A DNA stretch of 64,000 nt from Pyropia yezoensis (lineage: Eukaryota > Rhodophyta > Bangiophyceae > Bangiales > Bangiaceae): NCBI GenBank assembly GCA_009829735.1, contig CM020619.1, forward strand, positions 7,926,375-7,990,374, in the 5' to 3' direction. A program made the position numbers and the translations under genes. Of this stretch, positions 1 through 11,500 are shown in pieces; position 1 is the stretch's first letter, and each line of letters begins with the position of its first letter. The notes beneath the pieces are model-generated. The model saw only the letters and a list, made by a program, of their open reading frames with translations, had not been told where the DNA came from and did no database searches.

Positions 1-1
1 A

Positions 2-310
2 CACTTTGGGACACCTATCCCAGTCATCGAGGAGTTGCACGGCGGTGATCGCGTACACATGCCGCGTGACCCGCCTTCCGACGCCGTCGCATCGTTGGCC
101 ATCGACTTTACCGTCTTGCATGCTCCCCCCAAAGCCCCGTCCGCCCCCGCCCACCTCCACCTCCACTACCACGATCGACTCGTCCCCCCTGTCGCTGGCC
201 GCCACGGCAGCCGTCGCCGCAGTCGCCGACCCCCACGCCCTGTCCGTGGCGGTCTCCCACCGCTCAGCGTCTGTGCCGTGGGCGCCCGCGCCGGCGTGCC
301 CGGGCGTTGA
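2..310 (+). CDS. Possible 3' end of a gene entering from the left edge
   Basis: The frame is open from the first bases to a TGA at 308-310. Its first 45 codons have ordinary, non-repetitive composition (for example IEELHGGDRVHMPRDPP) before it turns Pro/His/Arg-rich over a C-rich tract, where a second frame looks equally plausible. No domain is recognised. A homopolymer indel or an intron near 125-165 could join the two frames. The remainder of the stretch to 1,640 shows no convincing gene. Confidence 0.2.
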   Translation, partial: HFGTPIPVIEELHGGDRVHMPRDPPSDAVASLAIDFTVLHAPPKAPSAPAHLHLHYHDRLVPPVAGRHGSRRRSRRPPRPVRGGLPPLSVCAVGARAGVPGR

Positions 311-1644
311 CCGTCATCGTCGCTCCAGCCTCTGCCGGACACTGCTGACGCCCGCGCCCACCGTCGCCGAGGCGGAGCAGGGAGTTGGGTGGATCGGCGG
401 TGGGCCGCGCGGCGATCGCCCTCGCCGTCCCTGTCAATGCCGACGACTTGGCCCTCCAGAGTGCTCCGTCCTCACTTGGGCGGGCGTCGGCAGTGGCCTG
501 CGGGCGAGCGTGTGCGGTCGCCGCCATGATTGCTGTCGCGTTTGCGGCGGAGGTGCGCGTGGCGTTGGAGCAGGCGATTGAGTGGGCGGGAGGGACGCCT
601 TTGCCCATCCTTCTCTTCCCCGCTCGCTGGGTCTTATTTGATGTCTGACTCGTTCCGACCTGCCCCCCCCAGCTGTCCATTACTTCTCTGTGTCCTTTCC
701 ATGCGTTTCTTGTTCCCTTTGCCTCTTTACACCCTCTAGGTTTTACGCGCCCGCAGTGCGGGCTACCAGCATCCCGATGGACATTACGAGGTAAGGGGCT
801 GGGCACCTGTTTGGTACTCGTGAGTGTGGGGCGGGGGCATGGGTATGCAGGCGAGCGGTCAGGACCTTAGTGGGGGTGGGCCGATTGGTAGGCAGGGAAG
901 TGGTCAAGACCACTGTACAGCACAAGACCTGGGTGTGATATGGGGACTCTTTTTTGACGCTTCTCCCTTTACTCGCTGCTTGCCATGATTGTTCCTCTCC
1001 ATCCTGCTTTTTCTTCCGGCTGCCTGCCACCTCTATTGTACTACTTTGTTCACCATCATCTCGCCACCCTCTCCCTCCTTCCTGACGGTGTATCTCATGC
1101 GATAAGGCCTATGAGCAACACCAATCTTTGCGCCAGCAGGAGTGTATGCAGACGCCATCGGCGAGAGGCGCTCGTCACACTGAAAGAAAGAGAATCACAA
1201 GGGCATCACAGCTGGCGCATTGCCTTCTCTTCTTAGACGTGTTCTCCGTCCTGGAGGGGCGACATCAAGATATTCACTGGCACGATCTGCACGAGTTTTC
1301 TGCACGTTCGTCGCTACCAGGCATCTGAGTATCACACTTACAACGTGGCGAGGCTGCCAAAAAGGCGCAATAGACATGCACAAAGGCTGGAACCAGTGAC
1401 CAGATGAAAAAACAGCTCGTACGTGCTTCAACGGACCTCCCCGCATGCTGAAGCGTGTAGCACAATGGGAAACCGTAGCACGTCCACTCTCAGGGAACAC
1501 TCATCAGGAAGGATCGGCACCAACGACACCCATAGGGAGGAGGCCAAGGTTGATGTCCTTGGAGCGCAGGCCACGGGACCAAGATGGGAGCCCAAATGGG
1601 AGGGGTTTGTCGTTCTACCATGGCCGGCGGTGGATTTGTCGCCG

Positions 1645-1840
1645 GGGCTAGGGTTGACGGTGGGGTTTAGACGGAAATCAGAAGGTGGGGTTGAGTGGTA
1701 CGCACTGGAATTGATATGAATTGCAAGCGTGCTGAAGGTGACACCTATCAAGTGCCCGTCTCTTGTAGGATGCGCTGGGGTGGGGTGCAATAGGGGTGGG
1801 GTGGGGTTCAGTCCCAGGCTGCCGTCACAATTCTGATACG
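1645..1840 (+). repeat. Dispersed repeat R1, copy A
   Basis: About 195 bp rich in GGTGGGGTT units. It matches the reverse complement of 17,441-17,640 with many differences. Shared blocks include AATCAGAAGGTGGGGTTGAG, a CGCACTGGAAT block, AAGTGCCCGT, and a 3' run of GGGGTGGGGTTCAG ending in CCCAGGC. It is an old two-copy dispersed repeat in inverted orientation. No coding function is apparent; the 98-codon frame across it (1,423-1,719) is probably incidental. Confidence 0.6.
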
Positions 1841-2343
1841 TGAGGGGGAGTGCCTGAAAGGGCGGGCAACAGCCTGGGTGGCGCCAAAAACTGCGCGCCC
1901 ACATCGCCGGGCCCACCCCGACTGGCTGCACAGACCGGCCACCCCGCGCCGACCGCTAGGCTCGTCGGAAGCGACGCCGAGCGACCTTGACCGCCCACGC
2001 CAACGAGTCGCCTACTTCCACCTCTTCAGCAAGCATCCTCTACGCTGGCGGCAGCCCCCTCCCTGCCACTGCCAACAGCGCTCCGTTGCGATGAACATGG
2101 ACCCGGCCGCACCCGAGGCGACCGCGCTTGCCACGGCAGCTGACGTGCGCCAGCCCCAGCCCAATGATTCGGAGCCAGATACGGAGCCCGTCCTCCTGTT
2201 TGCCCACGAGGAATCTGGACTGTGTCGGGTATGGCCATGAGCGTCTTCTCTTTGAGAGAGCATCCTTGTATGACCCGGCACTTTGTTTCGACCCGCATAT
2301 TGCTCAACGCATGGTCTTGAAGTAGAAGGCGTACTTTAGGACC

Positions 2344-4615
2344 TTGCAGAACATGGAGGGCGGATGCTCCTTTACGGACAAGGATAACATCCCCTGCGCT
2401 GGGCACCCCGTGTTTCTGCCTCCGAGAGGGGGCCGCGGGGCTTTTATTGGGTGCTCCAGCTGGGAGCCAGGTGACCCACCCACCTCCAAGGGAGGGCACA
2501 TGTCCCGCTGCAATCGTCCAGAGGTTGACCCGGACTTGGTCAAGACCTGGCTGGAGGACGGTATTGAGGACGTCGCGTCATCTGATACATGCAGCTCCAT
2601 CTCTCGCAAGCGCTTCGAGGAGCTGACGTGCAAGCGGCATGGAGGCGAGAGCCTCGCCTCAAGAGGTCGGGGGGGGGCGGGTGCCCAGTGTGTGTCGAGT
2701 TCCTGAGCCCTGCTGGGAGTACTGGCGACACTATACGCGTATTGGTCATCGTGCGTGGGACGCACTCCCACGTTTTCCCGGTTTGCAAGCTCTCAAGCCG
2801 GCTCGTGCAGAGCGTGGTCGAAGATAATCCGTCAGCATCCATTCGAGCGCTGCAGGTATGTACACTGGCTTTTCTGCTTCTTATTTTTCTGATTGTGTTG
2901 TTTGAGCACCTGTGATTGTGGAGCGATCTTTCTGACACACAAGTGCAATTGTGGTGTCTGTGTCTCTCTCCGGCTTTTTCTTTCAGGCGGCGACCAGCGA
3001 TGCCAGCGGGGGGGGACTGGCGAGCACCTCCTTCGTCCGCAAGCTGCGCCACTCGGCACGCTCTACAGCGCACCCCTTCGGGCAGGACCTGCTTGAGGTG
3101 ATGGACCTCTACCGTCGGTCGGGCTACCGCCACGAGTACGTGAAGGCGATTATTCAGAAGCCGGAGTACACTGCCGTGGTCCTCCAGACTAAGAAGCAGG
3201 CCGACATGGCCGGCCAGATGCGCTATATCGAGGCTGACTCGACGTTTGGCGTTGTCTCCCGGGGCGTACAGGCGGAGGCCATCAGAGAGGCTGGAAAGCA
3301 GGCTTTTGACTGGCATCATTTTTCCATTATGTAAGTCAGGAGGGCTCTGTGCGGTGACGGCGAGACTCAGGCCTGTTTTCCCAGGCTTTCGACCTCCTCT
3401 GCGATGAGAGAGAGCTTCTCAGTCACCGACGTATTGCTACTGTCCGTCTCCGTGCGTAGGTCTTTTCTGCCGTGGCTGAACCGGGCGGTTATTCTGCTCC
3501 GAGCAATGGTGATCGGGAAGACCACGTCTATGTACGAGGAGCTGTTTGATTACTACTTCTAGGCTGCGGCGGAGCACGGCCTCGCTGGGCCCGGCGGGCG
3601 TGTAGCGGTCCGGGCGGGGGGCGGGACCAGTAGCAGAAAAACACCCTTTGTTGCCGCTACAATGGACTTTGAGACAGCGCAACACACTGGGTTCGCGCGT
3701 GGCCTAAGCCGGGTGCTTGGAGGTGAACTAGCCGACTACACTGGCAGGGTCATTGCCTGCGCCGTTCATTTTAAGCGTTTCCTCCTGGGACCCAGCGGCA
3801 ACAGCGTGGGGGACCCCTTTTTCAGCGTTATGGTACAGCTGCGGGAAGCCGATGCCGTGGGCGGTGAGTCGGGGGTACGGGAGCGCCTGTCCTTGCTGGC
3901 CGCGGAGTACCAGAAGAGCCATGAATCGAAAAAGGCCAACGTCATCCTGTGGCTCCTCAAAAACCCGGTCGCCTTCTCCGCAGCCTTCCCGAAGAGCAGT
4001 GGCCGGCTTAACAAGTTTGAGCTACTGGCGATTCCTGACAACACCAACGCTTGCGAGTCTTTGAACCTACAAACAAAGCAGGTCGTGTCGGACGCCAGAA
4101 CGTCCTTGCTACTGGAGGTCATCGCATCACTTTCCGACTTTGATGCAAGGACGATGGCCGCCATCACGTCACCCGGGCAAGCGGCGCCCTCCGGGGCGTC
4201 GCAGGTGGCGCGCATGAATCGCGCCACCAAGCGGAAGCGGAAGAGCAACGTTGTGCCGAGCGCTGGACAGCCGCCCAAGCCCGCCAAGTCCGGGCGGGCA
4301 AGCGTAAGTCCTCCTCGCGGTGATGCAGCCAGAGCTGCAGATGCACACGCGGCTGCGGGGCGAGATTCCATGCCTGCGGAAGAAGCGGCTCCAGGCGTGG
4401 CCCGCCCAGGTGGTGGTGAATCTCCCAGTGGGACAACTGGAGCGGGCACCGCGGGAGCCCCTCCCCTCTGGCAGTCGTCTCCTCAGCTGATGGCTGAGTT
4501 TCAGCTCTTCTTAGCTGCACGGCAGCAGGCGCGGATGTCGGCTGCAGACGGAGCCACGAAGGAGCGAGGGTCCGAGGGTTTGTCGTCTGAGGGTGCAGAG
4601 GAGCCTGAAAGCTGA
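2344..4615 (+). pseudogene. MULE-like (Mutator superfamily) transposase, decayed
   Basis: The segments join into one DDE transposase. A Cys/His-rich N-terminus (GAFIGCSSW) leads to a frame ending with RGTHSHVFP. An intron 2,856-2,986 (GTATGT...TTCAG, phase 0) is followed by IEADSTFGVV, carrying a first-Asp candidate. A second intron, 3,331-3,459 (GTAAGT...TAG, phase 2), leads to ATMDFETAQ with a second-Asp candidate, then CAVHFKR and NACESLNLQ. These patterns and their order are characteristic of MULE transposases; the Lys/Pro/Ala-rich tail is not. Two lesions are visible: a frame change at the mono-G run near 2,667-2,676 and an in-frame TAG at 3,560-3,562. It is therefore probably inactive, although the first lesion could be a sequencing length error. 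Terminal inverted repeats were not identified. Confidence 0.7.
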
Positions 4616-4789
4616 TGATGCCTGTTCTTGGTAAGGAGCTCCCCCCCCTAAAGAAAAAGCAGAAGGGATGCCCGCCAGCGGGAAGAGCACGCGCCCCTCG
4701 CCGGCGCCGCGACCGCGTCCGCGGGCACGCTCCCACCGCCGAGCACCCCCCCCCCCCCCCCCCCCCCCCGCCGGCCACCCCCGACGTTG

Positions 4790-6033
4790 CCGAAAGCGCG
4801 CTCGCGCGCCGCGGACGGTCGCGGCGGTGGCGGCGCGGAGGCGGCCGAAGCGGTCCAGGCCGAGGCGGGCGGCGACGGCCGCCGCCAGCACCGCCGCGTC
4901 GCGATAGCCCGCCGCCGCCGTTGCCACGGCGGCGCCGCTCGCAAAGAGCAGGCCGAACAAGCGGGAGAGGGTGGACGTGTAGGGGGTGAGGCCGTCGGGG
5001 GCGCGCCAGGACGGCACCGCGGGCGCCTCGACGGCCGCGCCGGTGGGGATGGCGGATGGGGAGGGGGGGGCGGCGCCCCCGGGGGGGGCTCGCATCATCG
5101 CCGCCGCCCAGACGGTCCAGTCTGGCGGGGAGGGCGGCAGGATGGACGACAGCGGGGGGACTGCCGCCGCCATGGCGGCCGGCGCGCCGGCCGCGGCGCG
5201 CCCCTGCCACGGCGCGCGCGCCGCCGTCGCCGCCGCCGCGACGGCCGCGGCGAGCGACGCGCGGCCGGCGAGCGCCACCGGCCGCGCGCCGCCGCCTAGC
5301 CGCACCGCCGCGGGCGGGAAGAAGCGGCGGGCCCGGCAAGGCTGCCACCCGGGCTGCCCCCCCCCCCGCCCCCCAGCGGCGCCGGCGGCGGCACAGACGG
5401 CTCCGGGCGGCACTCCCCCCCCCCCTCCCCCCCCCCCGTCCTACTCTTCCAACCACCCCTACACGCCATCCGCCACTTAGGAGCGGACGTACGCGTCGGC
5501 GCCGAGGCGCGCGGCGACCGCCGCGGCGAGGCTGCCCAGCACCGGCAGGTCCGGCTGGGCGGCGCGTGTCAATTTCGCCTCCTCGTACAGCGCGTGCGAG
5601 ACGGCCAGCGCGTCGGCCGTCAGCGCCCGCACCGCCGCCGCATCAGTGTCGGCGGCCGCCGCTGTCGACGACGCCGCCGCGGTGGCGGCGGCCATGCAGC
5701 CGAGCGACCGGCGGTCCGCGCCCGCGCAGGGCGCGGCCGCGGCACAGCCCGGCGCGTCGGCGGGCGTGGCGCCCATGTGCACGTCTGACGCGAGCAGCTA
5801 CGCCCAGTCGCTGAGCAGCGCGTCGTCGCGGCCAATGCCAACGCCGCCGCTGGCCACGCCGCTGGGCCACCGCCGCATAACCGCCGCGTCCCGGTCGGCC
5901 GCGACGTTCAGCACCACCGCTGCGAGAAGCCGCCAGTCCGCCATTGGCGGCAGCTCCCCGGCGCCACCCACACCGCTCCCACCGCCGCCATGACCATCAG
6001 GCCCGCCACCGTCGAGTGACTCCCCCCACAGGC
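4790..6033 (-). pseudogene. APC1-like gene remnant, downstream half
   Basis: Minus-strand segments read ADWRLLAAVVLN, then HALYEEAKLTRA...LGADAYV at 5,480-5,600. The latter resembles the conserved YEELKL helix of anaphase-promoting complex subunit 1 (APC1), the scaffold of the APC/C cell-cycle ubiquitin ligase. A further segment (PDWTVW, then TSTLSRLFGLLF) has the order expected for APC1. An in-frame TAG near 5,798-5,800 and a TAA at about 5,477 interrupt it. The reading ends at a C-run near 4,747-4,769, next to the MULE. Its upstream half lies beyond the LTR element at 15,236-16,307. The family call rests on motif resemblance only. Confidence 0.5.
6029..6033. repeat. Target-site duplication (left), CAGGC
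   Basis: The five bases CAGGC directly precede the 5' LTR and are repeated directly after the 3' LTR (15,231-15,235). This is the 5-bp duplication expected from Ty3/gypsy integration. It defines the insertion point and the continuity of the host sequence on either side. Confidence 0.9.
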
Positions 6034-6502
6034 TGTGGCAGTATTGACCCCCAGGTAGGGGGGCAACACGTGCCATGCAAGGGGCGGCAGGCCACTAGCC
6101 TGATCCGTTCCTCCCCCTGCATTTGGGTCCATATTCCCTAAGTTTGGGATAGTTAGCTTAGTAGTAAATCCAACTTGGATTTGAGGGTTTTCTGCATTTA
6201 TCGTCTTGAATTTTCGTGTGGCCCGGTGGGCAGGTGCTGGGGTGGGAGATTCTGAGTGGCGAGATTCTGAGTGGACCCTGGGGGGATAAGGGGAGGGACA
6301 GCGGGGCTTGGCCCTGCGTCCCCGTCCTGACCAAGAAACTGTTGGACCACATACCATCCTCTTGATTGTCCGTGGGGGGTTTGCCCCACAACAGGGACAG
6401 AGTGTGTGCGACTTGCACTTCTTCCGGTTCCCCCGACACGGGAGGCAGCCCTAGCACACCGCCCCAACTTGGGTGCCGTGTGTGCTAGTGGTTTTTGCCA
6501 CA
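6034..6502 (+). repeat. 5' LTR (469 bp)
   Basis: Starts TGTGGCA and ends TGCCACA, a perfect 7-bp terminal inversion of the TG...CA class. It contains a direct repeat of GAGATTCTGAGTGG near 6,247-6,276. Close to its end is a 9-bp inverted repeat, CTAGCACAC (6,451-6,459) with GTGTGCTAG (6,480-6,488), around a 20-nt loop. It is near-identical to 14,762-15,230 and very similar to the solo copy at 34,874-35,342. The minus-strand open frames inside it recur in all three copies and are taken as incidental. Confidence 0.95.
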
Positions 6503-6504
6503 TT

Positions 6505-6522
6505 TGGTGGAGCAGCAGGGGA
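6505..6522 (+). other. Candidate primer-binding site
   Basis: Two bases after the LTR the sequence reads TGGTGGAGCAGCAGGG. It begins with the TGG expected to pair with a tRNA 3' CCA end. The matching tRNA was not identified. Confidence 0.5.
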
Positions 6523-6621
6523 CAGAGGTAAACTTTACCTCCGGGTGCACCCGGGTGTAGGGGGCCCTCTGTCTCAGAGGAACGGTGGTCTTGGACCGTG
6601 TCATACGGATCGTCAGCCAAC

Positions 6622-8568
6622 ATGGCTAGTTCGGACCCCCCGTCGTCCGGGGAGTACACGGGTGACGCACGCACTTCAGTGCCTTTGAATACTGGTGAGA
6701 CACAGGTGGGTTTACCTGGGGTCGCAGAGGGACTAGAGGTCCCTCAAGCCAGCAGGACTGGAAGTACGGGCGGGCAACAGGCCACTCCGACTCAGTCGGG
6801 AGTTCACTCGGGTGACACTTCTGATGTGGGTGGGCCGAAGTCTGGCCACCGTGTGGTATACTCAACGGGAACGTCCCAAGGGGTGAGGACTGTCCCCGCG
6901 GGTTTCACTCGGGTTGGAGCCAACTTTGGCTTGGAGTCGTCGCCAACTAGGCTTTCGGAGGACGGTGGACCTCCGTTGGTCGGCGATGGGCTCGCGCCCA
7001 TGCCCCCGGTTGAGACCCCTGAGGAACGTGGTTACCCCTCAGGTGGACTCCCGGAGGCGGACCGAGACTCAACTGGAGTCGTCAATCCACTCCTCGTGGA
7101 AACTGTCCGTCGGGAGGCGACCAATGTGTTGCGGCAGACTTTGCCGGACCTGGTGGTCACGATGACGAATACTATTCTGAATCAGATTGTGGCGAGTTTG
7201 CCAGATGGCCTTAATGTCCAAACCGGATTGGGGCTTTCGAGCCCGCAGGCGCAGGGGGAATCCCCCCTTACGCCTATCTCTGGTCGCCCCGAACTGGGGG
7301 CGACACCTGTGACTCCCAACGAGGGAGCCACACCATACTCGGTGGGGCGTACGCCCTTCACGGGGGAGTTCCCCCCGGAAACGCCGGCGGCTACACCAAG
7401 CGCGCCGCGCCGGACTACAGGCACTGAGAGTGAACTTACCCCAGTGCCACAGCGGCTGTTCCCTCAACGTGAGGTGCCGCCCAAGATCCAGGTAGCCAAC
7501 CCGGTCTACCAGAGGATCTTTGACTGTGAGACCTACGCCCTCCACAACAAGTCGGTGGCGTATGGTCCTGACCAGGCCCGAGCCATGGGCCGTGCCAAGA
7601 AGAATGCACTTCATTCTTTTGGGCACAAAGCGGAGTGGGACGGAACTCCCCCCCTCCGTGTCTTTGAGTTCCTACGTCGTTTCACAAAAGCCTGTGACGA
7701 CAATGCCATAAGTGAAGGCATGGCTTTTTACATGCTACAGGAGTTTACGAAGGGCGACCTACGGACAGAACTTATGTCCGTCATGCCCAGCTCCTCAAGT
7801 GGAGGCGCTGGGGAGGTGACGTCCTATTTGGAGCTCGTCAACTGGTTGTTGAGAGCCATGGTTGATGAGGCAGCGTTGGCTTCTCAAGTCGAGGAGTTTA
7901 CGCAAGCCCATCAGGAAGAGGCGGAGGACGAGTTGTCCTTTGCGGAGCGAGTCCGTAAGCTCAACAATCTTTGTGGGTTTCTTCATCCACAAGCTGTGGT
8001 GAAGAGTCGGTCTGTGGAGGGACTCCATTGGTCAGTCCGGATGGAGACCCGGGAGCATAACACTGCCCGGGCGACCCTGGCCGAGTTGGCCAGGTTCGCC
8101 TATCGCAGAGGCGAGGCCTACCGCAAGTTGCGGGAGGAACAACGCCAGGAGCGTCAGGCCGAGTTGGCCAAGGAACGGGAGGAGGCGCGCCAGGCCAGAG
8201 AGTTGAGAGAGGCACGCCGAATCCGCAAGGAGAGGGTGGTAGCTGCCGTGGGAGCTTCCCAGGGTATCCCTTCGTCTTCCCCAGTTGGGAAGACCCCTCC
8301 CGGAACGGACCATCGGTGTTGGAACTGCAACTCCGATGGTCACTGGGCATATGATTGCCCCAAGTTGAGTAAACGCATCCAACAACTTGTTAGGAATGCG
8401 AGTAAAAAGTCGGCTACGAACGAAGTACGTTCACGCCGCGAGGGTGGGTCTCGACCGGTCGTTGCGGTCGCCACACCCTCGGCGGAGGAGGCGGACACGT
8501 CGTCCTCGGACTCGTCGTCTTCCTCCCCGCCCTCAGATTCGGACGCCAAGTCGGCGGGAAACGAATGA
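6622..8568 (+). CDS. gag: Retrotransposon Gag polyprotein
   Basis: 648 aa. The N-terminal 250 residues are Ser/Thr/Pro/Gly-rich, followed by a capsid-like helical region from about residue 290 (YQRIFDCETYALHNKS). A long charged Glu/Arg stretch near 510-545 probably forms a coiled coil. A CCHC zinc knuckle, CWNCNSDGHWAYDC (near 8,319-8,360), would bind element RNA. The tail is acidic and Ser-rich. I chose ATG 6,622; upstream in-frame codons lack an ATG. The stop TGA (8,566-8,568) overlaps the pol ATG as ATGA. Confidence 0.92.
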   Translation: MASSDPPSSGEYTGDARTSVPLNTGETQVGLPGVAEGLEVPQASRTGSTGGQQATPTQSGVHSGDTSDVGGPKSGHRVVYSTGTSQGVRTVPAGFTRVGANFGLESSPTRLSEDGGPPLVGDGLAPMPPVETPEERGYPSGGLPEADRDSTGVVNPLLVETVRREATNVLRQTLPDLVVTMTNTILNQIVASLPDGLNVQTGLGLSSPQAQGESPLTPISGRPELGATPVTPNEGATPYSVGRTPFTGEFPPETPAATPSAPRRTTGTESELTPVPQRLFPQREVPPKIQVANPVYQRIFDCETYALHNKSVAYGPDQARAMGRAKKNALHSFGHKAEWDGTPPLRVFEFLRRFTKACDDNAISEGMAFYMLQEFTKGDLRTELMSVMPSSSSGGAGEVTSYLELVNWLLRAMVDEAALASQVEEFTQAHQEEAEDELSFAERVRKLNNLCGFLHPQAVVKSRSVEGLHWSVRMETREHNTARATLAELARFAYRRGEAYRKLREEQRQERQAELAKEREEARQARELREARRIRKERVVAAVGASQGIPSSSPVGKTPPGTDHRCWNCNSDGHWAYDCPKLSKRIQQLVRNASKKSATNEVRSRREGGSRPVVAVATPSAEEADTSSSDSSSSSPPSDSDAKSAGNE

Positions 8569-11500
8569 CCGTTGGGGCTGGTCGTCCGAAGCTCACAACG
8601 GCAGCCTCGGCCAAGTGGGCCAGGAGGACGAACCAACCGTGCCGGATACTGCGGCGACCTAAGGGAGTCCGCCCACCTCGGGTAGGACTCCCCAAGAACG
8701 TAAACCCACGTCGGGTCATCGCGGTGCTGACGGGTGAGAACTTCCAGGTGGCTGGACGGGTGCAACTTGCCCCCGGCCGTGCATGCTGTACCCGTATCGT
8801 ACTTGATACCGGGTCAGGAGCCTCCTTGATACGCAAGTCGCTATTACCAAAGGAGGTGAAGCTCCAACGCTGGAGGTCCAAAGCTGACCATATGATTGAC
8901 ATCAATGGTGGGGTACTTCCCATCGTTGGTGCCGTGACCCTACCAACTAGGTTGGGGACCCATGAGGTCGACGTGACCTATGGCGTAGTTGAGAATATAT
9001 CGGTACCCCTGCTTCTGGGTACCCCTTATGTTGTTACACAAGTGCCTTTGATTTGTGGCCCTGAGTACTGGGTCAAGTTGATGAATGGGGAGACTATCCC
9101 CATCCTTGGTAAGGGAAAGTCTGTGGCTCCTGTGACAGTCTCACAGTCGAAGCCTGTTTGTTCGGTGAGGGAAGGGTCTACTGCTACCCTGCGTTTAGCC
9201 CGCAAAGTCACGTTGCCCCCCAACTCGGTGGCGCACGTTGATGTTGTAAATGATTTTACGGGGAACGGGTTGGTGCACCCTCACCCCCGTCTTGCTCGCA
9301 AGCACCAAGTGCATGTTGCCCTTGGCACGATGGACTCCAAAGCCGGAGTCCCGTGGAGGATCCAGGTGATGAACCTGAGCCCGACGCCCAAGTACTTCAA
9401 GTCGGGAGCCAAGTTCGGCTATATCGACCAACACGAGGGACCGGTAGTAGCGGTCACCCTCAACGCGGGCGCAAGTAGCGACCCGAAGTCCGGAAAGGAG
9501 AAGCATCAAGCCAAGTCGGCCGCCTCTCCTCGACCCCATGTGAACATGGAGGGTGTCCCCCCCAGGTTGAGGGTTCAAGTTGAACGCCTCTTGGACCAAT
9601 ATCACAAGTTGTGGAGTGGTCAATTGGGACTCAAGAGAGCCACCCAACACCGGTTTTGTATCGACTACCGTAAGCTCAACGAGAGCACGGTGAAGGACAG
9701 TTATCCCCCACCTAGGATGGATGACTGTCTGGACTCTCTGGGGGAGGCAAACGTGTTCTCTACCCTGGACTGTAACGCGGGGTACTGGCAAATTCCCATT
9801 GCCCCGGAGGACAGGCATAAAACTACCTTTACCTGTCACTGTGGTACCTACCAGTGCAAGCGTCTACCGTTTGGTCTGTGTAACGCGCCGGCAACTTTCC
9901 AGCGCGCTATGGACATGATTCTGGCCGGAGTACGGTGGCAGATCTGTCTTGTGTACCTAGACGATATCATTGTGTTCTCCCGAAGTCCGGAGGAACACAT
10001 TGGCCATCTTGGCCAGGTGTTCAAGCTACTTGCTGACGCCGGTGTGTCACTGAAGGCGAGTAAGTGCCACCTCTTTACTCAAGAGGTGGAGTACTTGGGA
10101 CATGTTGTCCATCCGGGGCGTCTCAGTGTTAACGAGAAGAACTTGAGGGCCATTCGTAAGGCTCAGTACCCCCGGACCCAGACCCAGATGAGGAGCTTCC
10201 TCGGGATGTGTAACGTGTACCGACGTTTCACCAAGGGCTTCGCCAAGGTGGCGAAGCCGTTGAATGAGCTAGTCAGCTCGACGCTACCGAAGAACCTGCC
10301 TCCCCCAAGTCGGGTGGAGCAGGAATCCTTTGAGACTCTTCGGGACCTTCTGCTGAAGCCCCCCATCTTGGCTATTCCCAGGTTGGGAGGCCACTACATC
10401 CTGGATGTGGACGCTAGCTACGACCAACTTGGTTGTGTGTTGCTTCAGCAGCAGCCGGACAAGGAGTACTTGCCGGTGGGATACTTCAGTAAAGGGCTGA
10501 ACTCGGCCGAGAAGAACTACGGAGTCACCGAGTTGGAAGGACTCGCAGTGGTGTGGGCGGTGACGTCACTTCGTCACTACCTAGAGGGTGAGAAGTTCCT
10601 CATCCGCTGTGACCACCGCGCGTTGCAGTTTATCTTCAAGACGGACTGTACGAACACTCGTCTCAACCGGTGGAGGGTGCGACTGGCACCCTTCAACTTT
10701 GACATTGAGTACCGACCTGGCAGGCAACATGCCCTTGCCGATGGCCTCTCTCGGGTACCCACCGAGGGGCTGGACACTAACCCAGTTGATGAGGACATCC
10801 CCATCGTGGGGGTAGTCACGCGCTCGGGTCAGGCGTTGAACCCTGAGGCGCCAGGGAACAAGAAGTACTTGCCCCTGTCCCTGGACGAGGTGGTGAAGGC
10901 CCAGGCCGAGGATCCCTTCTGCAAGTCGCAGAGGGATATACTGGATACAGTGGTAGAGACGCGTTTCTTTCTGGGAGACGATGGCCTCCTCATGAGGAGG
11001 GGGGTATTCCAGGGGACCGAACAACTTGTCGTCCCCGCATCCCTCAAGGACAGTATCCTTGAGAGGGAGCACAACGCTCCCACGGGTGGACACCTGGGGT
11101 CTAGTAAACTGTACCAGACCCTGAGGACCAGGTACTACTGGCCGTCCATGGTGGTGGACATCTACAGTTGGGTGGCTGCCTGTACAAGTTGTGCACAGAA
11201 TCGTCTGATGGAGCGGCGGCCTAGTACGGCTATGCTATTGTTCCCGGCCAAGGAGCCCTTCGCCGCGTTGGCGATGGACATCCTTGGGCCACTGCCCGTG
11301 ACCGAGGAGGGCAACCAGTACCTCCTGGTCATCTGTGACCGCTTCACGAAACTTACGCGAGCGATCCCACTGGCAGAGATCACGGCCATGTCGGTCGTGT
11401 CAGCCTTCCTAGATCACTGGGTTGCCGCGTATGGCATCCCAGATAGTACACTATCGGACAATGGACCGCAATTTGCGTCTGTACTGTTTCAGGGAGTGCT

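Noticed and set aside
6158-6457. Minus-strand 99-149 codon frames inside the LTRs, seen in all three copies
   Set aside because: Recurrence is explained by LTR duplication; there is no independent sign of coding selection, and start positions differ with the flanks.
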